The notes under the pieces: generated by a model
What the model saw: the letters and a program-made list of their open reading frames with translations, nothing else
The model's database searches: none
What the model was told of the DNA's origin: nothing
Program-made: the position numbers and the translations under genes
In this document: in pieces, positions 62,901-64,000 of the stretch
Numbering within the stretch: position 1 is the stretch's first letter
Layout of the letters: each line of letters opens with the position of its first letter
Source: Trichobilharzia regenti
Taxonomy: Eukaryota > Platyhelminthes > Trematoda > Strigeidida > Schistosomatidae
Direction of reading: 5' to 3'
Assembly: GCA_944472135.2 (NCBI GenBank)
Contig: OX235262.1
Span: 70,184,887 to 70,248,886 of the forward strand
Length of the DNA stretch: 64,000 nt

Positions 62901-63658
62901 AGATCAGATGACCGGTCAGAAAAGATCAGCAACAGGGTCTCTGGCAATGAGCGAACCAACCAGGAACCGATTGTGAAACAGATAGGCAGGAAGAAATGGA
63001 GATGGATTGGCCATACTCTGAGGAAACCATCAAGTGACATCACCAAACAAGCCATCGCTCGAGTGGAACCCGAAAGGGAAGCGGCGAGTTGGTCGTCCAA
63101 GGGTGAGTTGGAGGAAGTCATGTGAAGAGGAGATGAAGCATGTGGGCAGACTTGGAGCGGAGTGAAAACGTTGGCAGAGAACGTAACGCAATGGAGAAGC
63201 GCGGTTGAAGCCTTATGTTCCTCTAGGAGTTAAAGGAAATAATACGACTACTACTACTAATAATAATAATAATAAAGAAGTTGGCTAAAATGAATTAACT
63301 TTTGGGTACACAGCTAAATAGCATATCATTCACCAAAACTTATTATTATTAGTAGTAAATAAGTAACATGAAATTTATTGACCAATTAAATAGTATATAT
63401 ATATATATATATATATACAAAAATTGACTGATATACAAACATAACTTACAATTGTACTTGGCAAAATAACCGGTTCTGAGAAACATCTGAATTCCAAATG
63501 ATCTAAACTTGCCACGCATACAGCTTATTCAAATCTAAAGTATTGAGCCAATTACGAAATTCACTCAACAATGGATGAGGAGAATGATTTGCATCAGAAG
63601 AAGATGAAGGAGATGGACGAAGATTAGGTGAATTAGCATTACCACTTAGACTGGCTGA
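19458..63658 (-). CDS. ATG2: ATG2, 3' part (autophagy-related lipid-transfer protein)
   Basis: Twelve exons on the minus strand; the 5' end lies beyond the right edge. ATG2 is a long rod-shaped protein that bridges endoplasmic reticulum and phagophore and moves phospholipids for autophagosome growth, working with ATG9 and WIPI proteins. Family signatures visible in order: [10 protein letters not shown], the strand [22 protein letters not shown] at a splice junction, [12 protein letters not shown], the ATG_C domain with [33 protein letters not shown], and the terminal [15 protein letters not shown]. All correspond to conserved blocks near the C terminus of animal ATG2A/B. The eleven exons from 55198 down to 19458 total 3447 bases, exactly 1149 codons, with every junction phase-compatible. 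Animal ATG2 is about 1900-2100 residues, so the N-terminal chorein domain should lie outside the window. Introns range from 737 bp to 8.25 kb and are packed with retroelements. Confidence 0.93.
19805..21810 (-). mobile_element. RTE-2 relic, split by an RTE-1 insertion
   Basis: Minus-strand relic in two parts (19805-19884 and about 20797-21810) that were contiguous before the RTE-1 insertion. The left part is the 3' tail region. The right part includes frames with [15 protein letters not shown] (motif A), [20 protein letters not shown] and [11 protein letters not shown]. Many stops and indels. Confidence 0.7.
19885..20782 (+). mobile_element. RTE-1 3' fragment, nested in the RTE-2 relic
   Basis: A roughly 900-bp 5'-truncated insertion with the C-terminal RT frame (19940-20608, ending [11 protein letters not shown]), the 3' UTR and a CAGA tail. 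Flanks GTTCTCTTCCCATA and GTTCTCTGCCCATG differ at two positions, a decayed 14-bp duplication. A small frameshift lies near the start of the frame, around the YLGSTIS-type motif. Confidence 0.85.
22018..22205 (-). mobile_element. RTE-2 3' end relic
   Basis: Reverse-oriented, with TTTGGGTTCCATTCAAAGG and ATCCACCTCCACCTTTGTT, alignable with the RTE-2 3' coding end. Decayed. Confidence 0.5.
22281..23165 (-). mobile_element. Penelope-like element end with inverted terminal repeats
   Basis: Two near-identical arms of about 130-180 bp (outer limits 22281 and 23165) are in inverted orientation around a 550-bp core. The core, read on the minus strand, encodes a PLE tail: [19 protein letters not shown], then [20 protein letters not shown] (GIY-YIG core) and a GHSIDW-type segment [11 protein letters not shown]. 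It has several frame breaks. Inverted pLTR-like arms are a known PLE arrangement. Each arm contains CTGATGA, a small hairpin and GAGACGTC. Confidence 0.75.
23559..23822 (-). CDS. ATG2: ATG2 exon (ATG_C domain)
   Basis: 88 codons, phase 0 at both ends. The acceptor is TTTTTAG, the donor GTGGGT. Encodes [20 protein letters not shown], an [15 protein letters not shown] helix, and [20 protein letters not shown], the amphipathic C-terminal block of ATG2. Confidence 0.93.
23960..24110 (+). repeat. Penelope-like terminal repeat fragment
   Basis: Contains GATGTGATTATGAAAAATAT and TGTTCGAAATCGTCATCCAG, a divergent copy of the PLE arm sequence at 23.1 kb. Confidence 0.5.
24113..24318 (-). mobile_element. 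SINE family C copy
   Basis: Reverse orientation. The head end reads GTTCCGGGTTCGACTCCCGG on the minus strand, and the body includes GAAGCTCAAG-type and poly-A-side sequence GTTCCACTCGGAACACGAAG. Moderately diverged from the 18.3-kb copy. Confidence 0.65.
24320..24700 (+). mobile_element. SINE family A unit with hammerhead motif
   Basis: Order: a lead segment CACTAGTTACTAGTGTCC, a tRNA-like head (TAGCTCAGTGGTAACG and GCGGGTTCAAATC), a 45-nt hammerhead layout at 24475-24519, the body, then the lead segment again (CACTAGTTACTGTTGTCC). It is therefore slightly more than one unit, as expected of a tandem or circular-derived copy. Stem I GCCTTA/CAAGGC, core CTGACCA (invariant G replaced by C), stem II GTGC/GCAC, GAAA and GTC. 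Confidence 0.75.
25168..25392 (+). mobile_element. SINE family C copy
   Basis: The head contains ATGGTTTAGTGTCAGAATGC and the B box GGGTTCGAATCC. The body ends with GTTCCACTCGGCATG. No clean target duplication seen. Confidence 0.65.
25535..25800 (-). mobile_element. SINE family D (Sm-alpha-like) with hammerhead relic
   Basis: Minus strand: tRNA-like head TGGTCTAGTGG and GGGTTTGACTC, then a hammerhead layout at 25557-25606 with core CTGACGA intact, stem II GTCC unpaired with CAC, and AAAAT replacing GAAAC. Sm-alpha repeats of S. mansoni have this architecture. It is the only family D copy here that keeps the core C. Confidence 0.65.
25930..26045 (-). repeat. Short tRNA-like repeat (possible fifth family)
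   Basis: Reverse orientation, with GGTTCTGGGTTCAAATTCAG resembling a B box region. A related piece is at 48.6 kb. Boundaries not defined. Confidence 0.4.
26143..26459 (-). CDS. ATG2: ATG2 exon (ATG_C domain)
   Basis: 317 bases; enters with two bases of a split codon (C plus TT gives Leu) and ends phase 0 at GTAAGT. Encodes [44 protein letters not shown] and [13 protein letters not shown]. The GxxxGxRxFS-type segment is typical of ATG_C. Confidence 0.92.
26640..27420. other. ATG2 intron, telomere-like scraps near 27.1 kb
   Basis: No coding feature. About 27080-27210 is unusually rich in CCTAA and CTAAC words, including CCCTAA, but not as a regular array. Confidence 0.4.
27424..27505 (-). mobile_element. 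SINE family A ribozyme fragment
   Basis: Reverse-oriented piece with stem I GCCTTG/CGAGGC, core GTGACGA (C replaced by G) and AAAAAC in place of GAAAC. Broken. Confidence 0.55.
27535..27805 (+). mobile_element. SINE family A copy with near-canonical hammerhead core
   Basis: The tRNA-like head is decayed but has CACGGGTTCGGATC. The ribozyme at 27634-27672 has core CTGACGA, stem II GTGT/GCAC, GAAAC and GTC, all acceptable. The 3' half of stem I is deleted (CTGTCG follows GTC), so it could not close. The body follows normally. Confidence 0.7.
28090..29035. other. ATG2 intron, no recognised feature
   Basis: A 115-codon open frame at 28119-28466 on the plus strand shows no domain I recognise, and lies antisense to ATG2 in an intron. 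Treated as chance or an unrecognised repeat. Confidence 0.35.
29040..29490 (+). mobile_element. RTE-2 3' end relic
   Basis: Alignable with the 3' coding end at 63.0 kb (ACATGATGACGAGACTG region), ending AAGCTCTATTTTACACTCGG and AACCCAAGGGAATAATAATA. Frames closed. Confidence 0.6.
29535..29739 (-). CDS. ATG2: ATG2 exon
   Basis: 205 bases; phase 0 entry after TTATCAG, exit one base into a codon at GTAAGT. Encodes [20 protein letters not shown], a [15 protein letters not shown] helix and [18 protein letters not shown], matching the conserved region leading into ATG_C. Confidence 0.93.
30110..30380 (+). mobile_element. SINE family B copy
   Basis: Head with GGGTTCGAACC. The hammerhead-like segment at 30299-30346 has core CTGAAGA (with C retained), stem II GGCC/GGAC, AAAAC instead of GAAAC, and GTC with CAGTAC. 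Stem I is weakened on its 5' side. Confidence 0.65.
30477..30546 (-). CDS. ATG2: ATG2 micro-exon
   Basis: 70 bases between TTTCAG and GTAAGT, encoding [20 protein letters not shown] and LSG. The DYHGRR motif matches the DYHGKR-type block of animal ATG2. Entry is after two bases of a codon, exit phase 0. Confidence 0.92.
30881..31223 (-). mobile_element. Solo LTR, minus orientation
   Basis: Same LTR family: on the minus strand it begins TGTAACGACAGAAGACAAGG (right edge 31223). The 3' end is decayed, reading GCTCTCATCACCC. Flanks ACAG and ATAG are a near-match 4-bp duplication. Confidence 0.72.
31355..31740 (-). mobile_element. RTE-2 3' end relic
   Basis: Reverse-oriented, beginning CCCTTGGGTCCCGAGTGGAA, with CCCATTGGGGTTCCACTCGA. 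Same sequence context as the relics at 19.8 and 55.9 kb. Confidence 0.6.
31860..32140 (+). mobile_element. Penelope-like reverse transcriptase relic
   Basis: Contains [12 protein letters not shown] at 32008-32043, the catalytic YIDD motif of a PLE RT, followed by decayed thumb sequence. Too broken for a continuous frame. Confidence 0.5.
32201..32539 (+). mobile_element. Solo LTR, best-preserved copy with TSD
   Basis: A 339-bp LTR starting TGTAACGATAGAAGACAAGG and ending GCTCTCACCACA (TG...CA). GTAG, extendable to GTAGTAG, flanks both ends (32194-32200 and 32540-32546). No primer-binding site or gag-pol follows, so the internal region was lost by recombination between LTRs. Confidence 0.88.
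32720..32960. mobile_element. SINE family D (Sm-alpha-like), head-to-head pieces
   Basis: A minus-oriented piece (32735-32860; B box GGGTTCGAGTCC, core ATGACGA) abuts a plus-oriented ribozyme piece (32893-32940). The latter has core ATGACGA, stem II GTCC/GGAC with loop CAAATA, and GAAGC in place of GAAAC. The cleavage triplet reads ATC, an allowed NUH type. Confidence 0.6.
33008..33031. repeat. CA microsatellite
   Basis: About eleven CA units in an ATG2 intron, just downstream of an exon. Confidence 0.8.
33123..33442 (-). CDS. ATG2: ATG2 exon
   Basis: 320 bases; entry phase 0 after TTTTCCAG, exit after two bases at GTTGGT. Begins [20 protein letters not shown], matching the DALFFLKDFF block that follows NxDQ in animal ATG2. 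It continues into a low-complexity Ser/Asn/Pro-rich loop and ends with SSQPVLFI. Confidence 0.9.
33619..33975 (+). other. Unrecognised 118-codon open frame in ATG2 intron
   Basis: Open frame with a Cys/Phe/Leu-rich middle and the C-terminal segment [21 protein letters not shown] recognise no domain. It lies antisense in an ATG2 intron just after sequence that looks like a short repeat, and may be part of an unidentified transposon. Not called as a gene. Confidence 0.2.
34380..36135. mobile_element. Two old RTE-1 relics, tail to tail
   Basis: About 34540-35390 on the plus strand aligns with the RTE-1 ORF end ([19 protein letters not shown] piece of motif [10 protein letters not shown], then the 3' UTR). 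About 35400-36135 on the minus strand is another copy with the same 3' UTR. Both have many indels and no usable frame. Their 3' ends face each other. Confidence 0.65.
36140..39625. other. Long ATG2 intron segment, mostly unassigned
   Basis: 3.5 kb without coding signal. Faint RTE-1-like scraps occur around 36.66-36.80 kb (minus; ACACATGTTCCAACCATCT) and 38.3-38.45 kb. Otherwise nothing recognised. Confidence 0.4.
39626..40201 (-). CDS. ATG2: ATG2 exon
   Basis: 192 codons, phase 0 at both ends. Starts [20 protein letters not shown], matching the conserved LSKVKFQHEVYPP-type block. It then has a short Gln run, [20 protein letters not shown] (a conserved beta-strand segment), an acidic loop, and [16 protein letters not shown] at the end. 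Confidence 0.92.
40290..40565 (-). mobile_element. SINE family D fragments
   Basis: Minus strand. The hammerhead piece at 40301-40335 has core ATGATGA, stem II GTCC/GGAC with loop CAAATA and GAAA, but the cleavage site is lost. The B box reads GGATTCGAGTC. An A-box-like TGGCCTAGTGA piece is separated by about 120 bp. Confidence 0.55.
41050..41387 (+). repeat. Unclassified interspersed repeat, also at 49.5 kb
   Basis: Shares CTCACAAAAGTGAAAGGG, then a segment ending CTCCAGAATCC and GATCGAATG, with 49.66-49.79 kb. Possibly the 5' region of an RTE-type element. Confidence 0.5.
41388..41901 (-). mobile_element. RTE-1 3' fragment with 10-bp TSD
   Basis: A 514-bp 5'-truncated minus-strand insertion encoding [20 protein letters not shown] and on to the C terminus, then the 3' UTR. 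GAGCAGTATC at 41378-41387 and 41902-41911 is the duplication. Confidence 0.82.
42070..42205 (-). repeat. Penelope-like terminal repeat relic
   Basis: Contains GTAGTAGAATGTAATTCCAC, shared with 17.43 kb, and a decayed form of the arm at 22.3 kb. Confidence 0.45.
42215..42620 (+). mobile_element. RTE-2 3' end relic
   Basis: Includes AACAAATATGCAGAGGGAAA, AACGGATTGGATATACACTG and the tail GAAGCCTTACGTTCCAATAC. Same layout as the copies at 48.1 and 63.0 kb. Confidence 0.6.
42645..42822 (-). mobile_element. RTE-1 3' UTR fragment and GA microsatellite
   Basis: Starts at the CTGTCTGTCTGG tail (reverse of CAGA repeats) and runs through the RTE-1 3' UTR into a GAGAGA run at about 42802-42820. Confidence 0.65.
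43140..43330 (-). mobile_element. SINE family B relic
   Basis: Decayed minus-strand copy with GTGCGTACTAC and AAGGACAAAATAACCG in the ribozyme region, and a fragment of the 3' end. No cleavage-competent core. Confidence 0.45.
43390..43760. mobile_element. SINE family D (Sm-alpha-like), inverted copies
   Basis: A minus-strand copy (tRNA-like head ending about 43655, ribozyme 43508-43555 with core TTGACGA and GAAAT) faces a plus-strand ribozyme piece (43671-43722: core GTGACGA, GTCC/GGAC-type stem II, GAAGT). Both have lost core base C3. The outer parts GCAGTGGAATCCAGGATG and CATCTTGAATTCCACCGC form inverted ends. Confidence 0.62.
43878..44326 (-). CDS. ATG2: ATG2 exon, disordered loop
   Basis: 449 bases; enters with two bases (GC) completing Gly, exits phase 0 at GTAAGT. 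Ser/Asn/Thr-rich low-complexity loop, then [13 protein letters not shown] and GGSGRQLDN, which correspond to the RHGR...GGxGR stretch before the LSKVKF block in animal ATG2. Confidence 0.88.
44515..44905 (-). mobile_element. SINE family A tandem: full unit between two hammerhead motifs
   Basis: Minus strand, right to left: a ribozyme missing its 5' part (starting at stem II, 44903), body, lead segment, tRNA-like head (TAGCTCAGTGGTAACG and GCGGGTTCGAATC), then a second, complete ribozyme (44594-44550). The distance between the two predicted cleavage positions is 322 nt (44877 to 44556). This HHR-unit-HHR layout is that of retrozymes and Sm-alpha-type satellites, whose RNA can self-cleave into monomers. 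Confidence 0.78.
44550..44594 (-). ncRNA. Hammerhead ribozyme, family A, core intact
   Basis: All invariant parts are present in 45 nt: stem I halves GCCATG and CAAGGC (one A-A mismatch), CTGATGA, stem II GTGC and GCAC around loop CAACTA, GAAA, a self-complementary CCTAGG stem III, and the GTC cleavage triplet. Type I topology with a minimal stem III, as in other animal hammerheads, which often need dimers to fold well. Inferred by pattern; activity untested. Confidence 0.8.
45050..45260 (-). mobile_element. SINE family B relic retaining core C
   Basis: Ribozyme-like region 45092-45139: stem I GCACTG, core CTGAAGA, then a diverged stem II, a GGAGAAGG stretch in place of GAAAC, and GTC. It suggests the ancestral family B core was CTGAAGA. 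Confidence 0.5.
45522..45715 (-). mobile_element. SINE family C copy
   Basis: Reverse orientation; includes GTGTTCCGAGTAGAATATAC, CTTTGAATTTTCAGTAGCGA, GTGAGGTCGCTAGCCTCAC and the head with GTGCGTCGGCTGGGGAC-type sequence. Confidence 0.6.
45798..46563 (-). CDS. ATG2: ATG2 exon
   Basis: 766 bases, the largest exon here. Enters phase 0 after TTTCAG, exits one base into a Gly codon at a GTCTGA donor (weak, but the phase fits). A Ser/Asn/Thr-rich disordered stretch is followed by [15 protein letters not shown] (the DEFCILDxPG-type block) and [20 protein letters not shown], the diagnostic VSxxWxLYGG motif of ATG2. Confidence 0.9.
46564..47300. other. ATG2 intron, no recognised feature
   Basis: No identifiable repeat or coding region, apart from AT-rich DNA. 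Confidence 0.4.
47310..47462 (+). mobile_element. RTE-2 coding relic
   Basis: Short plus-strand piece with [18 protein letters not shown] sequence, matching the [17 protein letters not shown] region of the 62.9-kb copy. Confidence 0.5.
47463..48365 (+). mobile_element. RTE-2 deletion derivative: 5' region joined to 3' end
   Basis: The first 600 bp are GC-rich for this locus and start TTACTTTACTTTACTTCGGC, which looks like the 5' end of a retroelement. From about 48090 the sequence is the RTE-2 3' end (CGAAGAAAATGGAGATGGG through GAAGCACTATGCTCCACTTG). The whole RT is absent. The 5' portion is also found reversed inside the element at 1950-2070. Confidence 0.6.
48585..48715 (-). repeat. Short tRNA-like repeat (possible fifth family)
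   Basis: Minus strand: ATGGTTCATTGGCTTAAGC (A-box-like) and AGGTTCGAATCCCACTCC (B box). Similar to 25.95 kb. The body is undefined. Confidence 0.5.
48885..49085 (-). mobile_element. SINE family C copy
   Basis: Reverse orientation, with GGGCTTTGGAGTTTCGGTAG and GGGGTTGCTAGCCTCACG. The head is decayed. Confidence 0.55.
49520..49985 (+). repeat. Unclassified interspersed repeat, longer copy
   Basis: Longer version of the repeat at 41.1 kb, running to CAGCCGTCCTACAAAACTAT. Orientation and class uncertain; possibly the 5' region of an RTE-type element. Confidence 0.45.
50274..50366 (-). CDS. ATG2: ATG2 exon (31 codons)
   Basis: Exactly 31 codons, phase 0 at both ends, between CTTTTAG and GTAAGT. 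Encodes [20 protein letters not shown] and an acidic end, a linker without a strong signature. Assigned by phase and position. Confidence 0.82.
50480..50712 (+). mobile_element. SINE family B copy
   Basis: Decayed head with GTGTTCGATC. The ribozyme-like segment at 50625-50672 has core ATGAAGA, stem II GTCT/GGAC, GAAAC, but TATC in place of GTC. Confidence 0.6.
51330..51940 (+). mobile_element. Penelope-like fragment interrupted by a SINE C
   Basis: Left part (to about 51490) encodes [19 protein letters not shown] and [11 protein letters not shown]. The right part (from about 51685) encodes [20 protein letters not shown] (GIY-YIG core with Gly to Arg at TYIR). Together they are one PLE segment with a family C SINE inserted between. 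Confidence 0.7.
51500..51680 (-). mobile_element. SINE family C copy, nested in a Penelope-like element
   Basis: Reverse orientation, starting GTTGCGTTCCGAGTAGAAC, with CAGGGTGAGGTTTCTAGC and GGGATTTGAACCCCGGATC (B box side). Confidence 0.65.
51955..52140 (-). mobile_element. SINE family B fragment
   Basis: Minus strand: B box GGGTTCGAAACCC-like, a decayed ribozyme region with CCATGAGGCCC, CAAACTAGGA. No competent core. Confidence 0.55.
52600..52985 (-). mobile_element. SINE family B, nearly full copy
   Basis: Minus strand copy with 5' lead, head (GGGTTCGAACCCC) and ribozyme-like segment 52675-52723: stem I GTACCG/CAGTAC, core ATGAAGA, stem II GTTCC/GGCC with extra bases, GAAGC, GTT. Not expected to cleave. 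Confidence 0.7.
53145..53820 (-). mobile_element. Penelope-like 3' end
   Basis: Minus strand: linker and GIY-YIG start ([12 protein letters not shown]), followed by the same 3' UTR as at 12.7 and 56.5 kb. Frame broken. Confidence 0.68.
53832..53925 (+). mobile_element. SINE family B ribozyme fragment
   Basis: Stem I GTACTG, core TCGAAGA, stem II GTCT/GGAC, GAAAC, then GTT. Broken. Confidence 0.5.
53938..53995. repeat. CT then TA microsatellite
   Basis: A CT run (about 15 units) followed directly by a TA run (about 12 units). Confidence 0.9.
54069..54271. repeat. Long inverted repeat (hairpin), ~83-bp arms, 35-nt loop
   Basis: The left arm (54069-54151) is complementary to the right arm (54187-54271) with few mismatches. 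Both contain GTATTTCCCAATGAATGAA and AAACAAAACGAT. No TSD identified. Could be a PLE terminal piece in inverted arrangement or a small foldback element. Confidence 0.75.
54908..55198 (-). CDS. ATG2: ATG2 exon with His8 run
   Basis: 97 codons, phase 0 at both ends; acceptor ACCATATAG behind a pyrimidine tract, donor GTAAGT. Encodes [20 protein letters not shown] and [12 protein letters not shown], like the TCxDxxxxLxxLIxY block of animal ATG2. After it comes a run of eight histidines and a Ser-rich tail. The His run comes from CAT/CAC codons and is probably a microsatellite expansion. Confidence 0.88.
55330..55620 (+). mobile_element. RTE-2 coding relic
   Basis: Frame with [20 protein letters not shown] and [20 protein letters not shown], the post-RT region of RTE-2. 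Truncated at both ends. Confidence 0.6.
55635..55780 (-). repeat. Penelope-like terminal fragment, inverted relative to the next copy
   Basis: Reverse complement of the end of the copy at 56.7 kb (shares CATGACAATTACTCAGTTAA and GAAACTACGAAATGATATCA). Confidence 0.6.
55825..56045 (-). mobile_element. RTE-2 3' end relic
   Basis: Reverse orientation, with AGGAGCATAAGGCTTCAGCT and TTTCGGGTTCCACTCGAGGG. Confidence 0.6.
56046..56840 (+). mobile_element. Penelope-like 3' end with terminal region
   Basis: Encodes [16 protein letters not shown], then [19 protein letters not shown] and [20 protein letters not shown] (GIY-YIG). This is followed by about 400 bp of 3' UTR and terminal sequence. The region from 55635 onward is its inverted partner, so the arrangement is arm, RTE-2 relic, PLE body, arm. 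Confidence 0.75.
57070..57415 (+). mobile_element. RTE-2 3' end relic
   Basis: Contains ATGGAAATGGATTGGTAATA and the tail GAAGTCCTTTATTCCATTGG. Closed frames. Confidence 0.5.
57420..58015. other. ATG2 intron, A-rich, no recognised feature
   Basis: A-rich plus strand with no repeat or coding signal identified. Confidence 0.45.
58020..58400 (+). mobile_element. SINE family B copy
   Basis: 5' lead and head (CCAGTGGCTTAGTACTC), decayed ribozyme-like segment 58286-58330 (core ATGAAGA, stem II GTCC, GAAAAAT). Two partial repeats of the SINE end TTTCCAATGGTTCTCTAACC lie on either side. Confidence 0.6.
58640..58735 (+). repeat. Penelope-like terminal repeat fragment
   Basis: Contains GATATGATTATGAGCAGG and TGTGCTCGAAACGTCATCAG, the cleanest form of the conserved hairpin-GAAAC segment. 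Confidence 0.6.
58740..58960 (+). mobile_element. RTE-2 3' end relic
   Basis: Starts at GCCATTGCTCGATCGGAACC, aligning with the 3' end at 63.05 kb, and ends GTTCCACTAGGATCCCAAGG with AT-rich tail. Confidence 0.65.
59020..59230 (-). mobile_element. SINE family A fragment, minus orientation
   Basis: Minus strand head (GGGTGATGCGGTTTCGAATC) and broken ribozyme (59171-59176 stem I, core GCGATGA, AGAAC). It abuts the plus-oriented copy. Confidence 0.6.
59231..59625 (+). mobile_element. SINE family A unit between two hammerhead remnants
   Basis: Begins in the stem III and cleavage region of one ribozyme (ACCTAAGTTCGAAGC), continues through body, lead segment and tRNA-like head (TAGCTCAGTGGTAAAATC), and ends with a full-length ribozyme layout at 59546-59590 (core GTGATGA, stem II GTGT/GCAC, GAAAC, GTT). 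The predicted unit between cleavage positions is 344 nt. Both motifs carry inactivating changes. Confidence 0.7.
59626..60969. other. ATG2 intron, one possible GC-richer repeat at 60.25-60.60 kb
   Basis: Mostly AT-rich, unassigned. 60250-60600 is GC-richer (CACCGGCTACAGACCGCCGT) and looks like retroelement 5' sequence, but I found no second copy in the window. Confidence 0.35.
60972..61195 (+). mobile_element. SINE family C copy
   Basis: Head GCGTCGGTGATTCAATCAG, body AGCCAGTAGTGAGCTCTGAA, and end GTTGCACTCGGAACGTAAAG. Diverged from the 18.3-kb copy. Confidence 0.65.
61655..63255 (+). mobile_element. RTE-2, longest copy in the window, decayed
   Basis: RT motifs across several frames: [17 protein letters not shown], then [26 protein letters not shown], an [17 protein letters not shown] segment, [20 protein letters not shown] (motif A region), [17 protein letters not shown], and a post-RT segment [13 protein letters not shown]. 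It ends with GAAGCCTTATGTTCCTCTAG and TAA-rich tail. At least five frameshifts or stops. The N-terminal endonuclease is missing. Confidence 0.8.
63256..63275. repeat. TAA/TACTAC microsatellite tail
   Basis: Simple repeat directly after the RTE-2 3' end, likely its tail. Confidence 0.7.
63394..63418. repeat. TA microsatellite
   Basis: About twelve TA units in the intron, near the ATG2 donor. Confidence 0.85.
63450..63658 (-). CDS. ATG2: ATG2 exon with a frame problem
   Basis: Between a good acceptor (pyrimidine tract and TTTACAG) and a GTAAGT donor. The 5' part reads [16 protein letters not shown] and [20 protein letters not shown], then a stop appears in that frame. The other frame reads [20 protein letters not shown] and PSTI into the donor in the phase the next exon needs. 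Length is 209 nt (two modulo three), so one extra base near 63515-63525 would reconcile both. Alternatively the true exon is only 63450-63523, using the AG in AATAAG. Could be a sequencing error, an allele-specific indel, or that alternative splice site. Confidence 0.65.
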
Positions 63659-63894
63659 CTGTAAATTAGAAAAACAAAACAATAAGAAAAGGAATGTAAA
63701 ATAATGAATACTTGTCAGGCTAGATGTCTCATACATACACTGCCTCTTCAATTTCTAGTTAGATAACAGGGTTACACGCACACATTAGTAATAAGCCGTT
63801 TGAAAAGGGAATGGTGAAATGCAAGCACTGTAAGACAATTTGTTTCTTTTTCAAGTATTGGTTTCGTAAGAATTTTGTTTGATTGCATGGAGGA
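63659..63894. other. ATG2 intron, no recognised feature
   Basis: Right-edge intron sequence without identified content. Confidence 0.4.
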
Positions 63895-64000
63895 TTTCAT
63901 TAATCTAATGCTCACTAGCGACTGGCCCTATTTAGGTAGGTGGGAATAGTATCACTCACTGTGGATTGCAGGTACATGCAACGAACGAGTACCAAATAGG
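63895..64000 (+). mobile_element. SINE family D fragment, cut by window edge
   Basis: Contains GGTACATGCAACGAACGAG and ACCAAATAGG, the start of a decayed family D ribozyme (stem I, core, loop CAAATA) running off the edge. Confidence 0.45.

Overview
This window looks like genomic DNA of a parasitic flatworm, most likely a schistosome blood fluke. The DNA is AT-rich and the genes have small exons separated by kilobase-sized introns. About half of the window is retroelement debris of kinds known from schistosomes: RTE-clade non-LTR elements, Penelope-like elements (PLEs), solo LTRs, and tRNA-headed short repeats carrying hammerhead ribozymes like the S. mansoni Sm-alpha satellite. The species cannot be decided from the sequence alone.

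Two cellular genes are supported and they converge tail to tail. On the + strand, the last two exons of ABCF3 (398-711 and 6400-6676) encode its second ATP-binding cassette. On the - strand, the 3' part of ATG2, the autophagy lipid-transfer protein, runs from beyond the right edge down to its stop codon at 19458. Twelve ATG2 exons were placed by splice sites and phase. The eleven downstream of 55.2 kb sum to 1149 codons in one unbroken frame. The exon nearest the right edge (63450-63658) has a one-base frame problem.

The rest is repeats. Inside the ABCF3 intron are a head-to-head pair of ribozyme-bearing SINEs, a 330-bp element with inverted termini, and an RTE copy with an open 602-codon reverse transcriptase frame and a 12-bp target duplication. 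The intergenic stretch (6.7-19.4 kb) holds solo LTRs, RTE 3' ends, a PLE inserted into another PLE with a 13-bp duplication, and a perfectly bounded SINE. The ATG2 introns hold more of the same families, including tandem units that begin and end in hammerhead motifs (44.5-44.9 and 59.2-59.6 kb), the closest thing here to an undescribed system.

I call four short-repeat families A to D. A, B and D each pair a tRNA-like pol III head with a hammerhead motif of the same layout but different stem sequences. C has a tRNA-like head and no ribozyme that I can see. 'RTE-1' is the family whose 3' end finishes in CAGA repeats. 'RTE-2' is the family whose 3' end resembles a GTTCCAC...GGAACCCAAGG tail. All family assignments are by eye from motifs and from comparing copies within this window.
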